64,000 nucleotides of DNA from Himantopus leucocephalus. Its lineage: Eukaryota; Chordata; Aves; Charadriiformes; Recurvirostridae. Shown piece after piece: positions 33,930 to 47,435 of this stretch; the stretch's first letter is position 1; every line of letters begins with the position of its first letter. The stretch spans positions 5,603,572-5,667,571 of the forward strand of contig RSEF01000002.1 in assembly GCA_003993805.1 (NCBI GenBank), given 5' to 3'. Under the pieces are notes generated by a model. The model had not been told where the DNA came from, did not search any database, and was given only the letters and a program-made list of their open reading frames with translations. The position numbers were made by a program, and so were the translations under genes.

Positions 33930-36900
33930 CGATGCTCAGAACCGAGCTTTGCTCTGCTCCAGTGAAAGCAACTGCCTGAAAATACGGGAGTGCAGCCACT
34001 GCGAGAAAGTTAGAGCTGGATCAAACCCTCTGATTAGATCCACCAGTCTCCCCCGGACTTTGGCCTTCAAAACAAATCTCATTTTAAGTTAAAAGAACAC
34101 ATCTGGCCAGCCCCAAAAGTGGATGTAGCTTGGGTTTGGCTGGCTGTCCAGGTTCTTGCCGGGTAATTTGACACTGATCCCACAACATGGCTAAACAGAT
34201 AATCCTGGGTCAAACACCCCGGCCTTCACCGGAGCTTTAATCCAGGCTGAGCTCAGATGAGAAACCCAAGGATCCAGCTTGCAATGAAACATGATGGGGC
34301 AAATCATCACCACCAGTGAGACCGCTCAGATGTAAATCTGGAGAAAAGAGCAGATTTGGCCACCTGTAAGGCACATGAGTCTTAGCCTTGGTGGTTTTAG
34401 TAAGTTGTTCAAAAGAACAAGGAGCAAACCTACCTTTATCTGTGTCTTGCCTGGTTATACACATGTATTTCATGATTTCTTCTGGTTATTAGAAGCTTAC
34501 TCCCATTTCAACTTTTATTTTGGTGCTTCAGCTCCAACGTCACAAGGGAACTCTGCAAGCTCAGATTCAGTTTCACAGAGCTGTATCCAAAGCGAGTGAA
34601 GGGCAGGCCTAGAAGATATTGAATCTGATTTTGCCTTGTATCTCGCTTGTTCTAAGGTTTTTGGAGGCGTTGCTCATTGGGTGCCTGGTGCTGTGGGACA
34701 AGATCTCTCTTCCATTTGTGTCCTAGTTAAGAAAGTAAAAGATGATCAGTTCTCCAGCTCAATGGAATAATAGCAAAAAAAGCAACAAGTTGATACCGAG
34801 GAAACTTCTAAAGGGGCCCTGAAAGTCATAGGGTTTCAATGTGTGAGATGCTGGGGGAAAAAATAGGGATAGTACAATGCTGTGCTAAAGCAACCACCAT
34901 CTAAGTAGCTGCAGCACGGAAGGAAGAAGTCTCCTAATTTTCAGACATTCAAGGCACAGCTAAAATGGTTTACGGTCCCAAAAAGCAATGAGGTCTTGAT
35001 CTCGGGGATGAACGGGGTCTTCTGAATCCCAGTACTGCACGGAAACTTATCCTGAATTTGTCTAATAAATTTAATCAGACCTGTCAATGATCATGTGAAG
35101 ATTTTTGTCCTATTTCAGTTAACTCAGGACATTCTTTCCTGAGGATAATCTTTAGTGAATATAGCACTGCATTGTTACAGCACTGTATTATGGTTCAGGG
35201 AACAAACTGAACGTATTGTTCAGTCTGAATTATATCATATTACTGTCAAGGATATTCCTTCTAAAAGCTGACACCTTTTAATTACCTCTGTGAGACTCTG
35301 GGAAAATGGTATCCTGGGAAAAAAAAAATGCTTGGCACCCACTTTGTTAGTTTTAACTTGATGTTCATTTCTAGCCATTCATATAGGGCTGAGTCATAGA
35401 AGAGAAGCCCATAGAGAATCACGAACAAGCTGTCTGGCTTGAGAAAATTGGGAGCCATTTAAAGTGTGCATTGCCTCATCTCATAGTTAGTGGCAGGAGC
35501 TATTAGAGACTCTGGAGAGTCTGAAACTAGAGAGGGCATTTTTCTACCTGAATAGTTCTGCAGATAGACTGAAGACGGGACAAAAACAAGCTTCGGGAGA
35601 GAATGAGACCTTCCCAGGCAGTGTTAGAATCAGATGTACCATCGGAATCGGATGCAATCATCCCTCACCTGCCCAGGGCACCTCTAAATCTCATTTGACA
35701 ATCTTTTCCTTCTGTCTTTAGGCAACATTTTTCACCTCCGCTGAGCTAGTTTGAAACCTTTAATTCCATTCTGCCTGTTCGTCCAAGAACGTGGTGCGGC
35801 AAGTGGAAACTCATCTCCACGCGGGAGAAGAAGCGGGGGGGGGCGGGGGGCATTGCATGAATATTAAAACATTTGCAGTTGTAAAGTGTTGGGTCACGAA
35901 CAAAGTCAGCACACCTCGGGCAAGCAGCACAGTGCTAGAGCCGCTCTGGCACGAGGGGTGTCCCAGGAGGGCTGGCAGCAGTGCCATGGGGGGGCCTGCA
36001 ACGCCACATAGGTGGGCTTGCCGGGTTAGGGCTCCGGGCTTAGCAGGAGATACTGCGGTGTTGAGATGCTTTGGAGGAAGACACACAAAACCCCTGAGTG
36101 GTGTAAACCTGCTGGTGCGGGAAGCTGGTTCTCCCCTTGCCAGTGAGGCTGGCGTACGCCCGGAGGCAGCATTACAATCCCTTTTAAACATTCGTCCTCT
36201 CGACGTGCGTGCTCTGATTTACCCATGTTTGGTAAGGGACCCTCTTCCTTCCTGGTCCAAACCACCCGCAGCTCAGCATGGTGGAGAAAAGGTTTTGTTC
36301 TGCCAATGCCATTTGGCAGCGGAGGTTGTAAAGCTTTGGTCCTGCCCTGGTTGCAGATGGTGACCCAGGAGACCCGTTCCCCTTGGCGGAAAAGTGGAAG
36401 GGAAGAGGTCAGGTCTGAGCAAAGCGCCTTGTTCCTGCTCTGCGTGCTGATAAAGTACCAGAAAAGTTGTGCAAGCCCTATCGGAAGATGAGAATGTGCC
36501 TGAGGCCATACGCTTAGTAAAATGGATACTCTCTGATGAGTAGTCCATGGGGTAGTTTTAGCCTTGAAGATTTCCAAGGTGTTTTGGGCCATCAGAGCTT
36601 GAAGAGGGTGAAATGCAGTAGATACCCGAGGCAGGGACCATCAATGATGCATTATTATCAGGTGAAAATAGGAAGCAGAATAGGTCCAGGGAACAGGAAC
36701 CGAGAAAAGTGACCCTGGCAGTGCTGTCATTTCGTGGAAACAGGGTCTCTGCTTCCCACACTGCCGCACATGAGAAGGCCTTTGGCAAATACGCAGGAAC
36801 AGGCAGGAGAGTGGCTTGCTCCAATGTCTGGAGTCACAGTGCATTTCACTAGGAATCCTGTTTTTGGAGACCTTGCAACTGTAACCCTGAATCTGTTACC

Positions 36901-37267
36901 CTAAGCCTAGATAAATGAGGCTGTGATTTGTGTTGTAAGAAAGCCAATGTGCTGTAGGGGAGCAAGATGGATCCGGTGAGACTGGCAAACTTAGGATGCT
37001 CGGCTTCAGAGGAGTTATAAAGTGGAACGGGAAAGCCAGGGATGTGCTCAGAGAGCTCAAGCCAGGAGAGAGGCCACCGCTGAGGCAAAGCGTCTGCTAC
37101 AGAGACCTCTCTGCCAACTGTGAGATTTTGGGAAGCAGCTGCTGGTGACCAAGAAAAGCAATTTCCTACTGCATGCAGGCAATACCAGCACGCCTCCTTG
37201 TCCAGGTGTTCCTCCATCATCATTGCAAATACCCGCTGAGGGATATCTAAAAGGACAACCAGACCAG
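33930..37267. other. Non-coding with a G-run
   Basis: I see no gene. At 35835-35850 there is a G9-C-G6 run. A 190-codon plus-strand frame starts near it (35791-36363) and overlaps minus-strand frames of 126 and 188 codons. This is a low-stop stretch with no recognisable product. Confidence 0.45.
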
Positions 37268-37335
37268 AGTGCCTCAGTTTCCCAACTGGAAGGATGGGAT
37301 AACAGTGCTCATGACTTTTGCAAGGGGCTTGATCC
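37268..37335 (+). mobile_element. MIR SINE fragment
   Basis: The run gtgcctcagtttcccaactg, followed by gatgggataacagtgctcat, matches the MIR core (gcctcagtttccccatctg, then atggggataatagtgcctac). It is decayed, with no visible ends. Confidence 0.6.
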
Positions 37336-38380
37336 CCGCTCATAGGCAGTGCCAGGTCAGAGCGGACAACAGCTCTCATTCCCTTGATGGATTTATCATG
37401 CTATTTCACTTCCTGGCCCAATCTCTTATCCAGCATGTCTGGTTGAGAAGATACAATATCCCTGAAGAGTGCAGTGGCTGGGAACTTGGTTTTAGCTTCC
37501 CCTTGGCCCAGCAGTCCTTTACTGATGGCTGTGTGGGTCCTGCCTTACCATGGAGATGTGTTTCTCCTGAATGACGCTATTACAGGCGAGGGTGGGAGCT
37601 GTCTGGTTTTTGAACGCAAGGGGACGATTCAGCTCTTTTGTGAGAGCTGATCAACTGCAGTAAATAAACTTGCAGCTTGTGGGAGTAACAATTAAAGCCC
37701 ATTATAACCTGCTTAACTAGTCAGGGACTAAAGTGCCTGGAAGAACTTGCTCTGTCCTTTCTGAGTGCTGTTTACCCATTTGCCTGATTTGGGAAAAAGA
37801 TTGTATTCTGGGGAGGTTAGCTTGCAATTTGTGCTCTCACAACCAGGGCGGTGGTTCCCAGTTCCTAAGGATGACTGATATCAGAGAAAAAAAAAGGTTT
37901 CACAAGTGATTCCTCTGAATTTAGTGTTTTGATTCATGGGACATGCAACACCTCATGTGTTCAGGACAAACAACACATCATTAAACCAAACTGTGTTTCA
38001 AACCAATCTCTGAATGGACTAAAACAGCAACTCCAATGCTTTCAGTGGAAACACCTGGAAGAAGGACAAGTCGGTGTGACATCTCCGTGCATGAACCTGC
38101 CTTGAGATGCTTGGTGGAGGTAATAGCATAGGATTCTTGCCAGCTCATGCCAAGAGGTTTGGAGAAGGGAAAACGGGGGCAGAGAGCCCATGCCCATGTG
38201 GAAAAGGCAGGGTCTGAGCTGCTGGGGCCTGTGAGTTGATGACTCATGGGCAGGATTTATGAGTGCTGAGCCATGGAAACTGCCTGGGTATCTGATTGCC
38301 CCCGCTGCAAGGCAGGAACACTCCAGAGCCACCTCAGCCTTTTTTTCTCTTTTTTTTTTTTTTTCTAGAAGAATACACAC

Positions 38381-38716
38381 ATGACAGGGCTTATCTCCAC
38401 TGATTATCGCTGTTTTCAAGAACTAGAAGGGAAGAAAAGCCATGCCTTTTTTCCTCCCTCTCTCTTTTTAGGAGTGCTGCTCATGGCCACGTTTTTTGCA
38501 TGCCTTCCAGATATGATCAGAATGGAACCGGTAGCTTTTCCCAGGTCTTTAGCGCAGCTCAAAGTATTTGTTTATTTGGCTTTCGTGGCTTCTTTGTACA
38601 TTGCAGTGTTTTTATTTGGGGCAGCGTTGGGACAGATGGTGTGTCAGTCATGGTCTGCAAAAGCCAAGAGGGCCCATTGGGCTCGTGCTCATGGCATGGC
38701 CACTGCATACAAATAG
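38381..38716 (+). other. Unidentified 111-codon frame with two hydrophobic segments
   Basis: The frame begins with ATG 13 bases after a strong pyrimidine tract ending in TAG (38338-38368). It contains a second acceptor-like tract (38446-38471). Two hydrophobic runs, at about residues 27-44 and 62-85, could be membrane segments. T-rich DNA read in one phase tends to give hydrophobic residues, so this may be only compositional. No family is recognised. Confidence 0.12.
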
Positions 38717-38799
38717 GAGCTGGGGTTTTCTGTGCCAAAGTACGTGTCCGTGGGCTGTGGGGTTACCACAACGCGTGGCTACTTGTCTGAGATTTTGGG

Positions 38800-39639
38800 A
38801 TGCCTGGAAATCTTGGCCAAATGGGCAAAAGTCCTCAGATGCCACAAGGATGGGAGGTCTGGGAGGAGAAAGGGGACATATCATGGGGAAATTCTCTAGC
38901 AAGGACAAAGCTGCCCCTGATGTCCTGGCTTAGGATGACCCAGGCCTTTTTCACAGCTGTGTCAGTGGGGGACAAACAGCCTCCAGCACATGCCCAAGAT
39001 GACATTAGTCAATCTGTCCAGCCATGTCCCACTGCCACCACACACAGACAGAGAAGGATAGACTTCTTCACTTCACTGCGCTCTCCAGCCAGCCAAGTCG
39101 AAGATGGAAAGGTGTACTTAAATGTTACACCACCCTGTTTGCAACAGCAAGACTGGTGGTTACTTTCTCTCTGCTCCTGGGGAAAGGCCAGCAGTTTCCA
39201 GGGAGGAAAACGCCATCAAACCAAACCTGAAGTACATGTGTTGGAGACATTAAAAAATGGATGTTCTTGGCCAAGATGGTATTGTTTATTTTGTTATGGG
39301 AGATGTTCACTAGAGGTCTGGTTGGTGCAGGACTTCCCTTCACTCCCTGTAGACTCAATAGCATCTGCAACCTACTCTGAATGGCATAGCTCTTGTCCTC
39401 CCTCCTCTCCATCATGTAAGATGTCTCCTTGCAAGAAGGACAGGTTGCAGAACTGGAGCCAGGGAGTGGGTCTTGCAGCTGGCCCCTTGGCCTCCCTAGC
39501 CAAGACAGAGCTGGCAGCCAACCAGAGAAGCATGGCGAGAAGGTGGAGAGAGGAGAGGTTTGTGTTGCTGTGCAATGTGGGATGGGACAGGTCTGGCACC
39601 GTGATGTTACTGGCTGGTGCCCAGCATCATGACTTATGA
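38800..39639 (+). other. Longest open frame in the window, unidentified
   Basis: The frame starts with ATG at 38800 and runs 279 codons. I estimate this to be on the long side for chance in 64 kb of this composition. The predicted product is rich in tryptophan, cysteine and serine, with no signal peptide, membrane segment or motif that I know, which argues against a conserved protein. A 201-codon frame lies antisense at 39125-39730, so low stop density on both strands is a simpler explanation than a gene. Confidence 0.12.
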
Positions 39640-41504
39640 ACACTGTCCCACAGATGGGACCACATGTCCCCTTAGCTACCCACGGGAGAAACCACGGAGG
39701 AGGTGGCAGGGTCATCCTTGCTGTCCCCACACTGACCCAAGAGCTAACCCAATCCCTTCCCTCCGTGATTTTAGCTCAGAGCCCACAAACCCTGAGGCCT
39801 CTGTGACTCCAACAAAGAAGATGCTCAGATTTTTACCAGCTTGGACCCAGCAGCCTCACGGTGTGAGGGGTGAACCAGGGACACCCCTGCGGGGCTAGTT
39901 TACTCACAGAGCAAGGCTTCATCCAAGTGGCTTTGATTTTCAGCTGATTGCGCCATGTGAGTCCCCTGCTAAGTATTATGATGGAGGGAGCCAGCCTTAG
40001 GTTAAAAATAAATATCTTCAGCAATTAACAGGCATGTTTGGGAAACTTCTGAGCACCGTTCATTTCTCAGGGGCTTCAAAGCTTGAATTCCCAAATCAGG
40101 GCAGTTTTCTCCAACTTGCTTTTAGTTACACATCCACTTTGCTTCTCCAGGGGGATTTGCCACTGTTTGCGTTGCAGTGACGTGGAGGTATTTATGGTCT
40201 TAGACTTCTGTTTATCTGATCCACCCCTGCCCTCCACACTTCTGGTATGGTGCCAGTCCTGAACCACTTTTCCTCCCTCTGCTTCTGCCCCTCCAGAGGA
40301 GGTAATATGCAAACACAACAACAACCAGGCAGCTCTTCCAAAGAGCTTGCAGAGATGAATTTCTCATTTCTCATTTTCATCAGGCTGCAGCAGAGGCAGT
40401 GTACTGATTTATTTTCTTTTGGAGAGGGCTTTCAAGAATAAAAATCCTTCTGGTGTTTACTACGGTGGAATAAAGCATCGCTGTGACCATGTCGCCACCG
40501 TTAAGAAAATTTCAAGTGGGACTCTGGCTGTTCTCCGAACTGCAGCCGGTATCTGAGTTACTATCCCACAGAGGTTTGTTGTTGGAAAATAACGTAATTG
40601 ACTTTGTCCCGTTTCCAATTTCACAGAGAAACGAGTTGTAAGAGTACGCAGGGTACAGAGGCTGGCTGCTCCCGGAGTTTATTGAAAATGATAAATGTAG
40701 TAATCAGTACGAGACCGTACAGTACGTCTCTTTGTACTTTCTTGCCCTCCTGCCTGCAGGATGGCATCGTCACGGGCTGGTGCTGGCTGGTCCCACCAGG
40801 GAGCTGCGGCCGCTACAATGGAGGCACCGCTCCAACCACACCGCTGCCCTGGAAAGCCACCGTCTCCCTCCCCCCGGGATCCCAGCCTGGCTTTTAGCCC
40901 AAATAGCTGACCTTTCATTAAAGATTACCTATTTTTACTGCTCCTCAGGATGGGAGGAAGAAAAGACCGACAGCGGCGCAGAGGCAGGCCAAGCCAAGGT
41001 GGTGTTTGGAGTGAGGACAGGCAAATTACTTAGGGCAAGTTTAAAAAATGAATGCTTCTCATTAAATTAAGGTAGTGCCCAGTTAAGCCTGGACCTTATT
41101 CTGTTTGATCCAGTACTAACAGAGCAGCACAGGCCCTGGGGCCCAAGGGCTACTGGATAATGCTACCTCTGGGCTAGTAAATTAAAAATGCCTGGGAACA
41201 TTTCTGGGCTCTCAGACCACAAATACAGAAGGTCCTGTGCCCATTAACCCCCTTTGGGCTCTGAAACGTGGCAGTCACATGCAAACTTTGTGTCAGGAAC
41301 GGCCCCTGGCCCATGCTAATGTATGAACCGTCCTGGGGAGCTGTTTGGGACACTGCTGTGTGCCACAGGGCAGAAGTGCTGGAGACCGTGCTGGTGATGC
41401 TGCTGTCAGGTCTGGTCCCCAGGAACATACCCCAGCACTGGGTTACTGGTAGAGGCATCACCCCAGCAGATGAGCCAGGCTAATATCCCATACCTCGGCA
41501 GCGG

Positions 41505-41600
41505 GGAGAAATGGGGCAGAAAGAGATGGGGTGACTTGACCAAGGTCCTAAAGAAAGTCTGTGTCAGAGCAAGGACTGGTGCTCCATCCTTCTGTGTCAT
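41505..41600 (-). mobile_element. MIR SINE fragment
   Basis: This is one of the clearest MIR copies. In the printed orientation, ggggagaaatggggcagaaa, then gatggggtgacttgaccaag, then aagtctgtgtcagagcaagg follow the reverse-complement MIR order block by block. The element therefore lies on the minus strand. Confidence 0.75.
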
Positions 41601-42510
41601 TCAGGTGGAGGACAGGCTTTGAAAGTTGGCTTTGCCTCCTCCAGATTTTCTTTTTAGACCTCAGAGAGGCACTGGATGTGCTTCCAGTTTGGGGATGCTC
41701 ATCTGGCCATTTGGGCAGCCAGAAGTCCACACCCTGGCAGCTGCTGGCACAGCGCAGAGCAGAGCCAAGCACTGAGCCTCCCCTTTTCACCAACCCCACA
41801 TCACAAGCATCACCCTTTTCAGGGCAGTCTGTGGGCATTTGGGAACTTGGGAAGGAACACCATCCTTAAGCCAACACCCAGGAGACTGTAGCTTGATCAC
41901 AACTTTCCTATCTCCTCGGACTGCCTCATATCTCCATTTGCAAAGCAAAGGTTGTCATCTTGCCTTGTGTGTGCGGCTGCAAGGAGGCAGATATGACAGT
42001 GATATGCATCGTACAGGCCATATCTAGATTAACAAGTAATTGCGACATCTAGATTAGCAAGAGAGCAATAGGAGAGTATCAGGAGATCAAACAAACTGGT
42101 GCTGAGGGCATCAACACTGTGTGCAGTTTGCAATGGTTACTCCAGGTTGGATTTATTCCAGTCACCTACACTGAAAATCCCCTTCCTGCACACTGTCTGA
42201 GACAGGCTGAAGGACCAGCTACTAATTTATTACCTTATATCCTTATGAGGGGTTGTAACAGACTTTCTGGTTTCATTTCCACTGGGGAAAAAAAAAAAAA
42301 AGAATTAAATTGAATTTGTGTGCATCAGAGCTGTTGTGCAAACTGGACCACTATGGGGTGAGGGAGGCCAAGCCAGAGAGCTGCTGTGGAACAGCATTAC
42401 TGCTCTGAACCAAAATGCTAAGGCGGAGGCAGTCAGAAGCACCTTGGGCTTGATCCAAGGTTCAGCAGAAAGGTTCTCATTTACTGCAGCGCTCCCTGAC
42501 TCAAGCCCTT
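41601..42510. other. Non-coding, nothing named
   Basis: A short direct repeat with a period of 25 bp lies at 42022-42036 and 42047-42061 (atctagatta, then a/g, then caag). No gene is recognised. Confidence 0.5.
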
Positions 42511-42611
42511 AGGGCTTGTCTGTACGCAAAAATTAATCTGGATTAAGATGGGGCAGGAACTTAAGGTAAAGTTACTCTTCTGGAATAACTTCACTTCGTA
42601 ACAGACAAGCC
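42511..42611. mobile_element. Short inverted-repeat DNA element, hAT-like remnant
   Basis: GGCTTGTCTGT at 42513-42523 is matched by its near-exact reverse complement, ACAGACAAGCC, at 42601-42611. The pairing extends three more bases after one insertion. About 77 AT-rich bases lie between them. The agggcttgtct start resembles ancient non-autonomous hAT-type elements that I associate with turtles, crocodilians and birds. No 8-bp target duplication is visible, so the ends are provisional. The inverted repeat is seen. The family is recalled from memory. Confidence 0.5.
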
Positions 42612-45600
42612 TCTGGACGGTTTGGTTAGGAAGCGTCGTGTTACATCATAGTTAGGGTGATGAAATGCATTTTCAAGAGAATGTCCTTGCGGTATTTGGT
42701 CACAATTACACAGCGAACACTTGAAAACACATCCATTCCCTGCAGGAGAAGAAACTGAGCTCCCTGCAGATTTGGGCTGCTTTCTGGGGCTGATTTGCCA
42801 GAGCAGCTCAAGGGGTTTCACCGTTCCTCTCTTTCCCTTCACACTGAGAAAGCGCCTAAGCTCCCACGTGCCCACACGCCAGCTCCCCTGCCAGCAGTGT
42901 GCAATGGCTGGTGGAGCAACAGCCCAAACATTTACATGGTCGTAACTCAAAACCTGTCCCATACACGCTAGCTCCAGTCCAGAAGCACTTCAGAGCATCG
43001 GTTCAGAGCTGTGTCCAAAGGAGTAAATCCTGCTCTGCATGGATCCAAATGCTATCCCTGACTGAGCTTGAATTACACCCTCCTGGAGTGCAGGTGGGTC
43101 CCCCTTTTCAATACCCACACCTCTACTTGCTCTGAGAGTCACACATTTACGTACAAAAGGCCAAATGACCTTGTTTACTTGGACATTATTGAGGGGAGTG
43201 ATAAAAGCATAAGGCCTGGAAGGACCACAAGACCTCCTTAACTCACTGGGCAGAGGACAGGACAGGAGATGGAGATATCTTGATGACTGTGAGGCTTCCC
43301 CCCTCCACTGAAACCAGTGTGAACAGTAGCATTGCATTCAGGATTTTTTCTCCTACTGGAGTGATTCTGCATGGCTTTATTTCCAGCCAGGTTTAAATGG
43401 CCTGTTAAATATTTCTACCAATACACACCCTCTCCAAAAGAGTCTGTTTGCATTCAGCTCAAGTTAATTGTTCGTAAGCAACAGTCCATAAGCATAAAAG
43501 TTTCCACATATTATTTTTTTAGCTCTCTAACTATTTATTCTGTCAGGTGATAACATTGATTTCAGCTCACTCTCTGTTTTTATCGGTCTTGCACAAGGAC
43601 AAACAAGGAGGCAAAAAGGAACCTCCCTTCTCTCCCTTGAAATGGAGTCTACCATCAACTACCCGAAGCAGAGGAACAAGCCCTTCATCATGCTATATAT
43701 ATAGCCTGGTTGGCAGAGTACATTTTCCTTAGCATGCCTAATCCCACAAGTATGTGGTGGCTTGCTCTGTAGAAACCTCAGCTTTTCAGGTGCTAGAAAA
43801 TATGCATGTTCCATGTTACTTGATAGTTTGCTCACATCCCTATCTCCTGGAGGCAAGCAATTGCTGAGCCTCTGAGCTTTCTTTAAAAACTACTTGTTTT
43901 TCTGCCTCTCCTGGAAAGACTGAAACCTACTCTGAATATAGCCCCCATGCAACACTGTGAGGAACAATAATGTATTCGCGATTTCTTCGTTTACTTTTTT
44001 CTGCTGTAAATCCAGAATTATTCTTTTCAGTTTGCTTTAGCAGAGATGCAGTCCTAGCTTCTCAGCAGACTGGTTTATGTATGCTGAGCTTTCCCACAGC
44101 TTCCTTAGGAGAATGGGAAGAGCTGGTGAAGTTGGGTTTGATAATGGAGCTTATCATAACCACAGTATAAAAAGTTATTATTGCTTCCCTGGCACAACCA
44201 CCCTCAAATGTAGAGGTACACCAGATGGCCTACTGGGTGGCAATGGGAATTGAATGAGGGGCCTTCAAGTAGGTGGGAAGGATTCTTCCCCATCCTAAAA
44301 GACTTTCTGAGGTTTACAAAATGTGCTTATTCTGGGATGAAGTGAAAGAACCAGATTACCACATTTTTGTAACCTACATGAAAGAGCTCACACAACTGCA
44401 TTTCACTTAGCAAAACAATTACCTGCCCTGTGCGAGACCAGCTTCAAGCACTGTCATTATCTCCTACGTCTCCCAGACCAGGCTATAGGGTAATCTGCAG
44501 CTTCTCCCATCCTTTTCTTCTGGAGCCATTCCACTCTGTATAAACACTACTCATTGATGCATCTGTTGGGAGAATTCCCACATCCCGGGGGAGTGCTCTA
44601 ACCACAAAATTATTGTCACCCTTGCTCCAGTCCAGTGGGCATTTAATTATTCTTACAAAGTGAAGTAATTTCAACTGGAGAAAAGAAGAGGCACCCAGGT
44701 CAGAGTACCCCATAATTATCGCAGCAGGGAGCACTCTCCTAGGACGTGAGATTTCCCAATTGGACACTGAAAAACACTGGGCTGTGGGGGTAGCTGGGGA
44801 GAGAAATGTTATTGTCTTCTGCTCCGTTTTGTGAATAGTTCCTCAGATTCATGAGAGTATTAGAGTTTGATATATATATATATATGTGTATCTATGTGTG
44901 CATGTTTCTGGAAATGCTGAAATGAAGTGCTTCAACATTTCCAAATTTTTTTCATTTAATCCAAAAGCATTTGAGAATATGCATCATATTTGGCAAATAA
45001 CTGTGGCCACCCTGAAACCACATTTTTAGCAAATAAATGATTCACTGAGTAAATTTAGCTCATCTTAAATGACTATTTATATCACGGGAACACACCCTGT
45101 CACTGTTGGGGCTTCACCATGTTGAGTACTATCCAGAGCTTACAGCCAGACGTGCTCCACCACAAAAAGAGCCTGAGAGGGGAAAAATAAAGCCCAGCCT
45201 ATTTCGCAGGCAGCTTTTTGCAACAGCACAGATGTCAGCCTCACTGTCTCAGAAGATCTGTGCCCTACCCTACAGACGTATCTCAGATACCTCACACCAT
45301 TTGGGGTCTGGGAAACAGAGCATCGCCTTGCCAGTCTCCTCTCTACCACCAACACAGCAAAGCCATCCATCTGGTTTTTAGTTCCCTTTCCCAGAAAAGA
45401 GTAATCTCTGAGAAACCTCTGCCTCACACCAGCAACACCCTGCGAACGCCGAACGGGTTAATCCCCTTTAGCCAGCATCCCAGTAATGAAAGGTTTCACT
45501 CTCTGTCACCTAATGGTCTTGTGTCTAAAATACAAGCCTAGCTGCCTTCGCTTGAAATGTTTTTAATCATTGTGGAATAAAAACCTAGCCTGGCTAGTGC

Positions 45601-47435
45601 CAACCAAAGAGATGTTTGTCTGCTCAGCAGATTTTATCAAAGCTTCCTTGATGTCTTTGCCTTTGTAATGCTAAGCACTTCACTGTTTGGCATATTTAAA
45701 GTAGGATGCGGTACATGTGAAGCATTTCACAGAGCAATGATGTATCGAGTGTGCTTTAGGAAGTAATGAAAGCAGCAGACTCATGATTTTTGAGCTTTTA
45801 ATTACTTATTAAGTGGCATGACATAAAGGCTACAGGGGAGATTTTTTTTTCAGCATCCAACTTATTGACTTTGAAGTCGGTGCCTAAATACCCTTTGTGC
45901 CTTTGAAACTTTCCGTCTGCTCACAGGGGAACGTGCTGCTGCTTTGGGCTTTGTTTCACGCTGACCACATTTGTTCGGAGGAGAGAAGCGGAGGGATGGA
46001 AGTCTGCTCAGACACAGGTCTCTGCCTTCGACATGGTGGATAAAGATGAGGGACAGGCTAAATACGTGTCCTTTGACAAAGGGTATAGAGAGGGCCTTTA
46101 GCACAGAGCCTGGAGCAATGAGTTCTGACCTGGCCTTAAAAATGCCAGCACTACAGGGGGCAAATAACCATAGCAGCCCCCGGGGTGCTTTTAATGAGCT
46201 GAATCGCAGTCCCAGTCCAGCTCTCCATCACTCACAAGCCGCTGCCACAGCTGGTTTTAGCAGATGTCCCCTCCGACAGAAAGGGCCCAGCAAAGCACAG
46301 TGGTTGGCCTCACCACCATCTCCTTCAGGTCTGGTGTGATGGCTGTGACGAGAATGCCATCCAAAACTTCAGGAGCAATAAACTCAGGAAAGGCTGAAAA
46401 GAAGAAAAGACCTTCACATTTGGATTTGGATTTCTGGGGGTAGTTTGGGGGCTTTTTTTAGTGTCTTTTGAAGGGAAAGACTTTCCTCCCACTTATTCTC
46501 ATGATAAACCAGGAAAGCATGGCCTCCTAGAAGAGTTTCTCTGTGATGGGGAGGATAGAGGCAGGTAAGGTTTTCTCCATCATGGTGAGGATGAAGCCAG
46601 ATCCTTCCCTCTCCACCGTCTGGACCAACACTCGTTGCATGGGATGTCCTCGTGAACAGAGATCTGTTTGCTCAGACAGGTCAGTAGCTGGCCCAGCAGG
46701 CAGTACGCCTCTTTTTTATAAGTCCGAAGAAATCCTCGTGGACCACGAACCTGAGATGCTCACTCTGGCTCCAGAAGCTGCTAAATTGCTGGGGGTCATG
46801 TCAAAGCTGGAGCTACGTGTGTAAGGAGAAACTCACCCTGCAGGTGCCCAAGGCACCCTCCCATCCTCTGGTGTCTAAAAAAGAGGTGTCATTTTGGCAT
46901 CTTCAATCACTACCAAATGCTCCTTTCAAATAAAAGGAAAAGGGGGGAAAAAAAAAAGAAGAAAAAGAAGGGATGGCTGCCTACTGAAAAATGACCCTCC
47001 CCACTGACGGAGAAATGAAACGCCGAATGTGCGGTATGTGTATTTTTATCCTCACTGAAGGAAAAAGCAAAGCCACAGCTTCCCATGTTCAGTAAGTGAG
47101 CAACAGAAACATGTGAGGACTCAAGTGCATTTCTACCCCCTGGAAAAGTTTTCTTTAATTAGGACAGACACACTGCTCAGTCAAAGCAACATCAATGTCC
47201 AAGCACATGGTTTGGTTAACCCACTTATTCTAATCTTTGCTGCTTGTTCAGATATTCTGGGGAAAAAAAAGAGTGGGAAAGACTAAAATTCACTATCTTT
47301 AGAACAGATTTTTTTTTTCCCCATAATTTTTTTTTCCCAAAGACTGACAAATACCACTGTCCTGCTTCTTCAATTTTCTGACTCTGCAAAACATTGTCAT
47401 TTAACTGGATTTTTCTTAGTACTGGTAGGATCTGC
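42612..47435. other. Non-coding, simple repeats
   Basis: No gene is recognised. A short (TA)n run followed by TG steps lies at about 44871-44903. A 42-base uninterrupted purine run lies at 46932-46973. A weak MIR-like block, gtgctctaaccac, lies near 44595-44607. The site at 45879-45892 is related to the hairpin at 20251-20293. Confidence 0.45.

Larger units (their letters stand above)
37336..41504. other. Non-coding, with two frames noted separately
   Basis: Apart from the frames at 38381-38716 and 38800-39639 I see nothing nameable. The single-strand frames are not supported by any repeat or domain match. Confidence 0.45.

Noticed and set aside
42261..42325. Poly-A run as the tail of a retrotransposed gene
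   Set aside because: No coding similarity or target-site duplication lies upstream. It is probably a simple A run.
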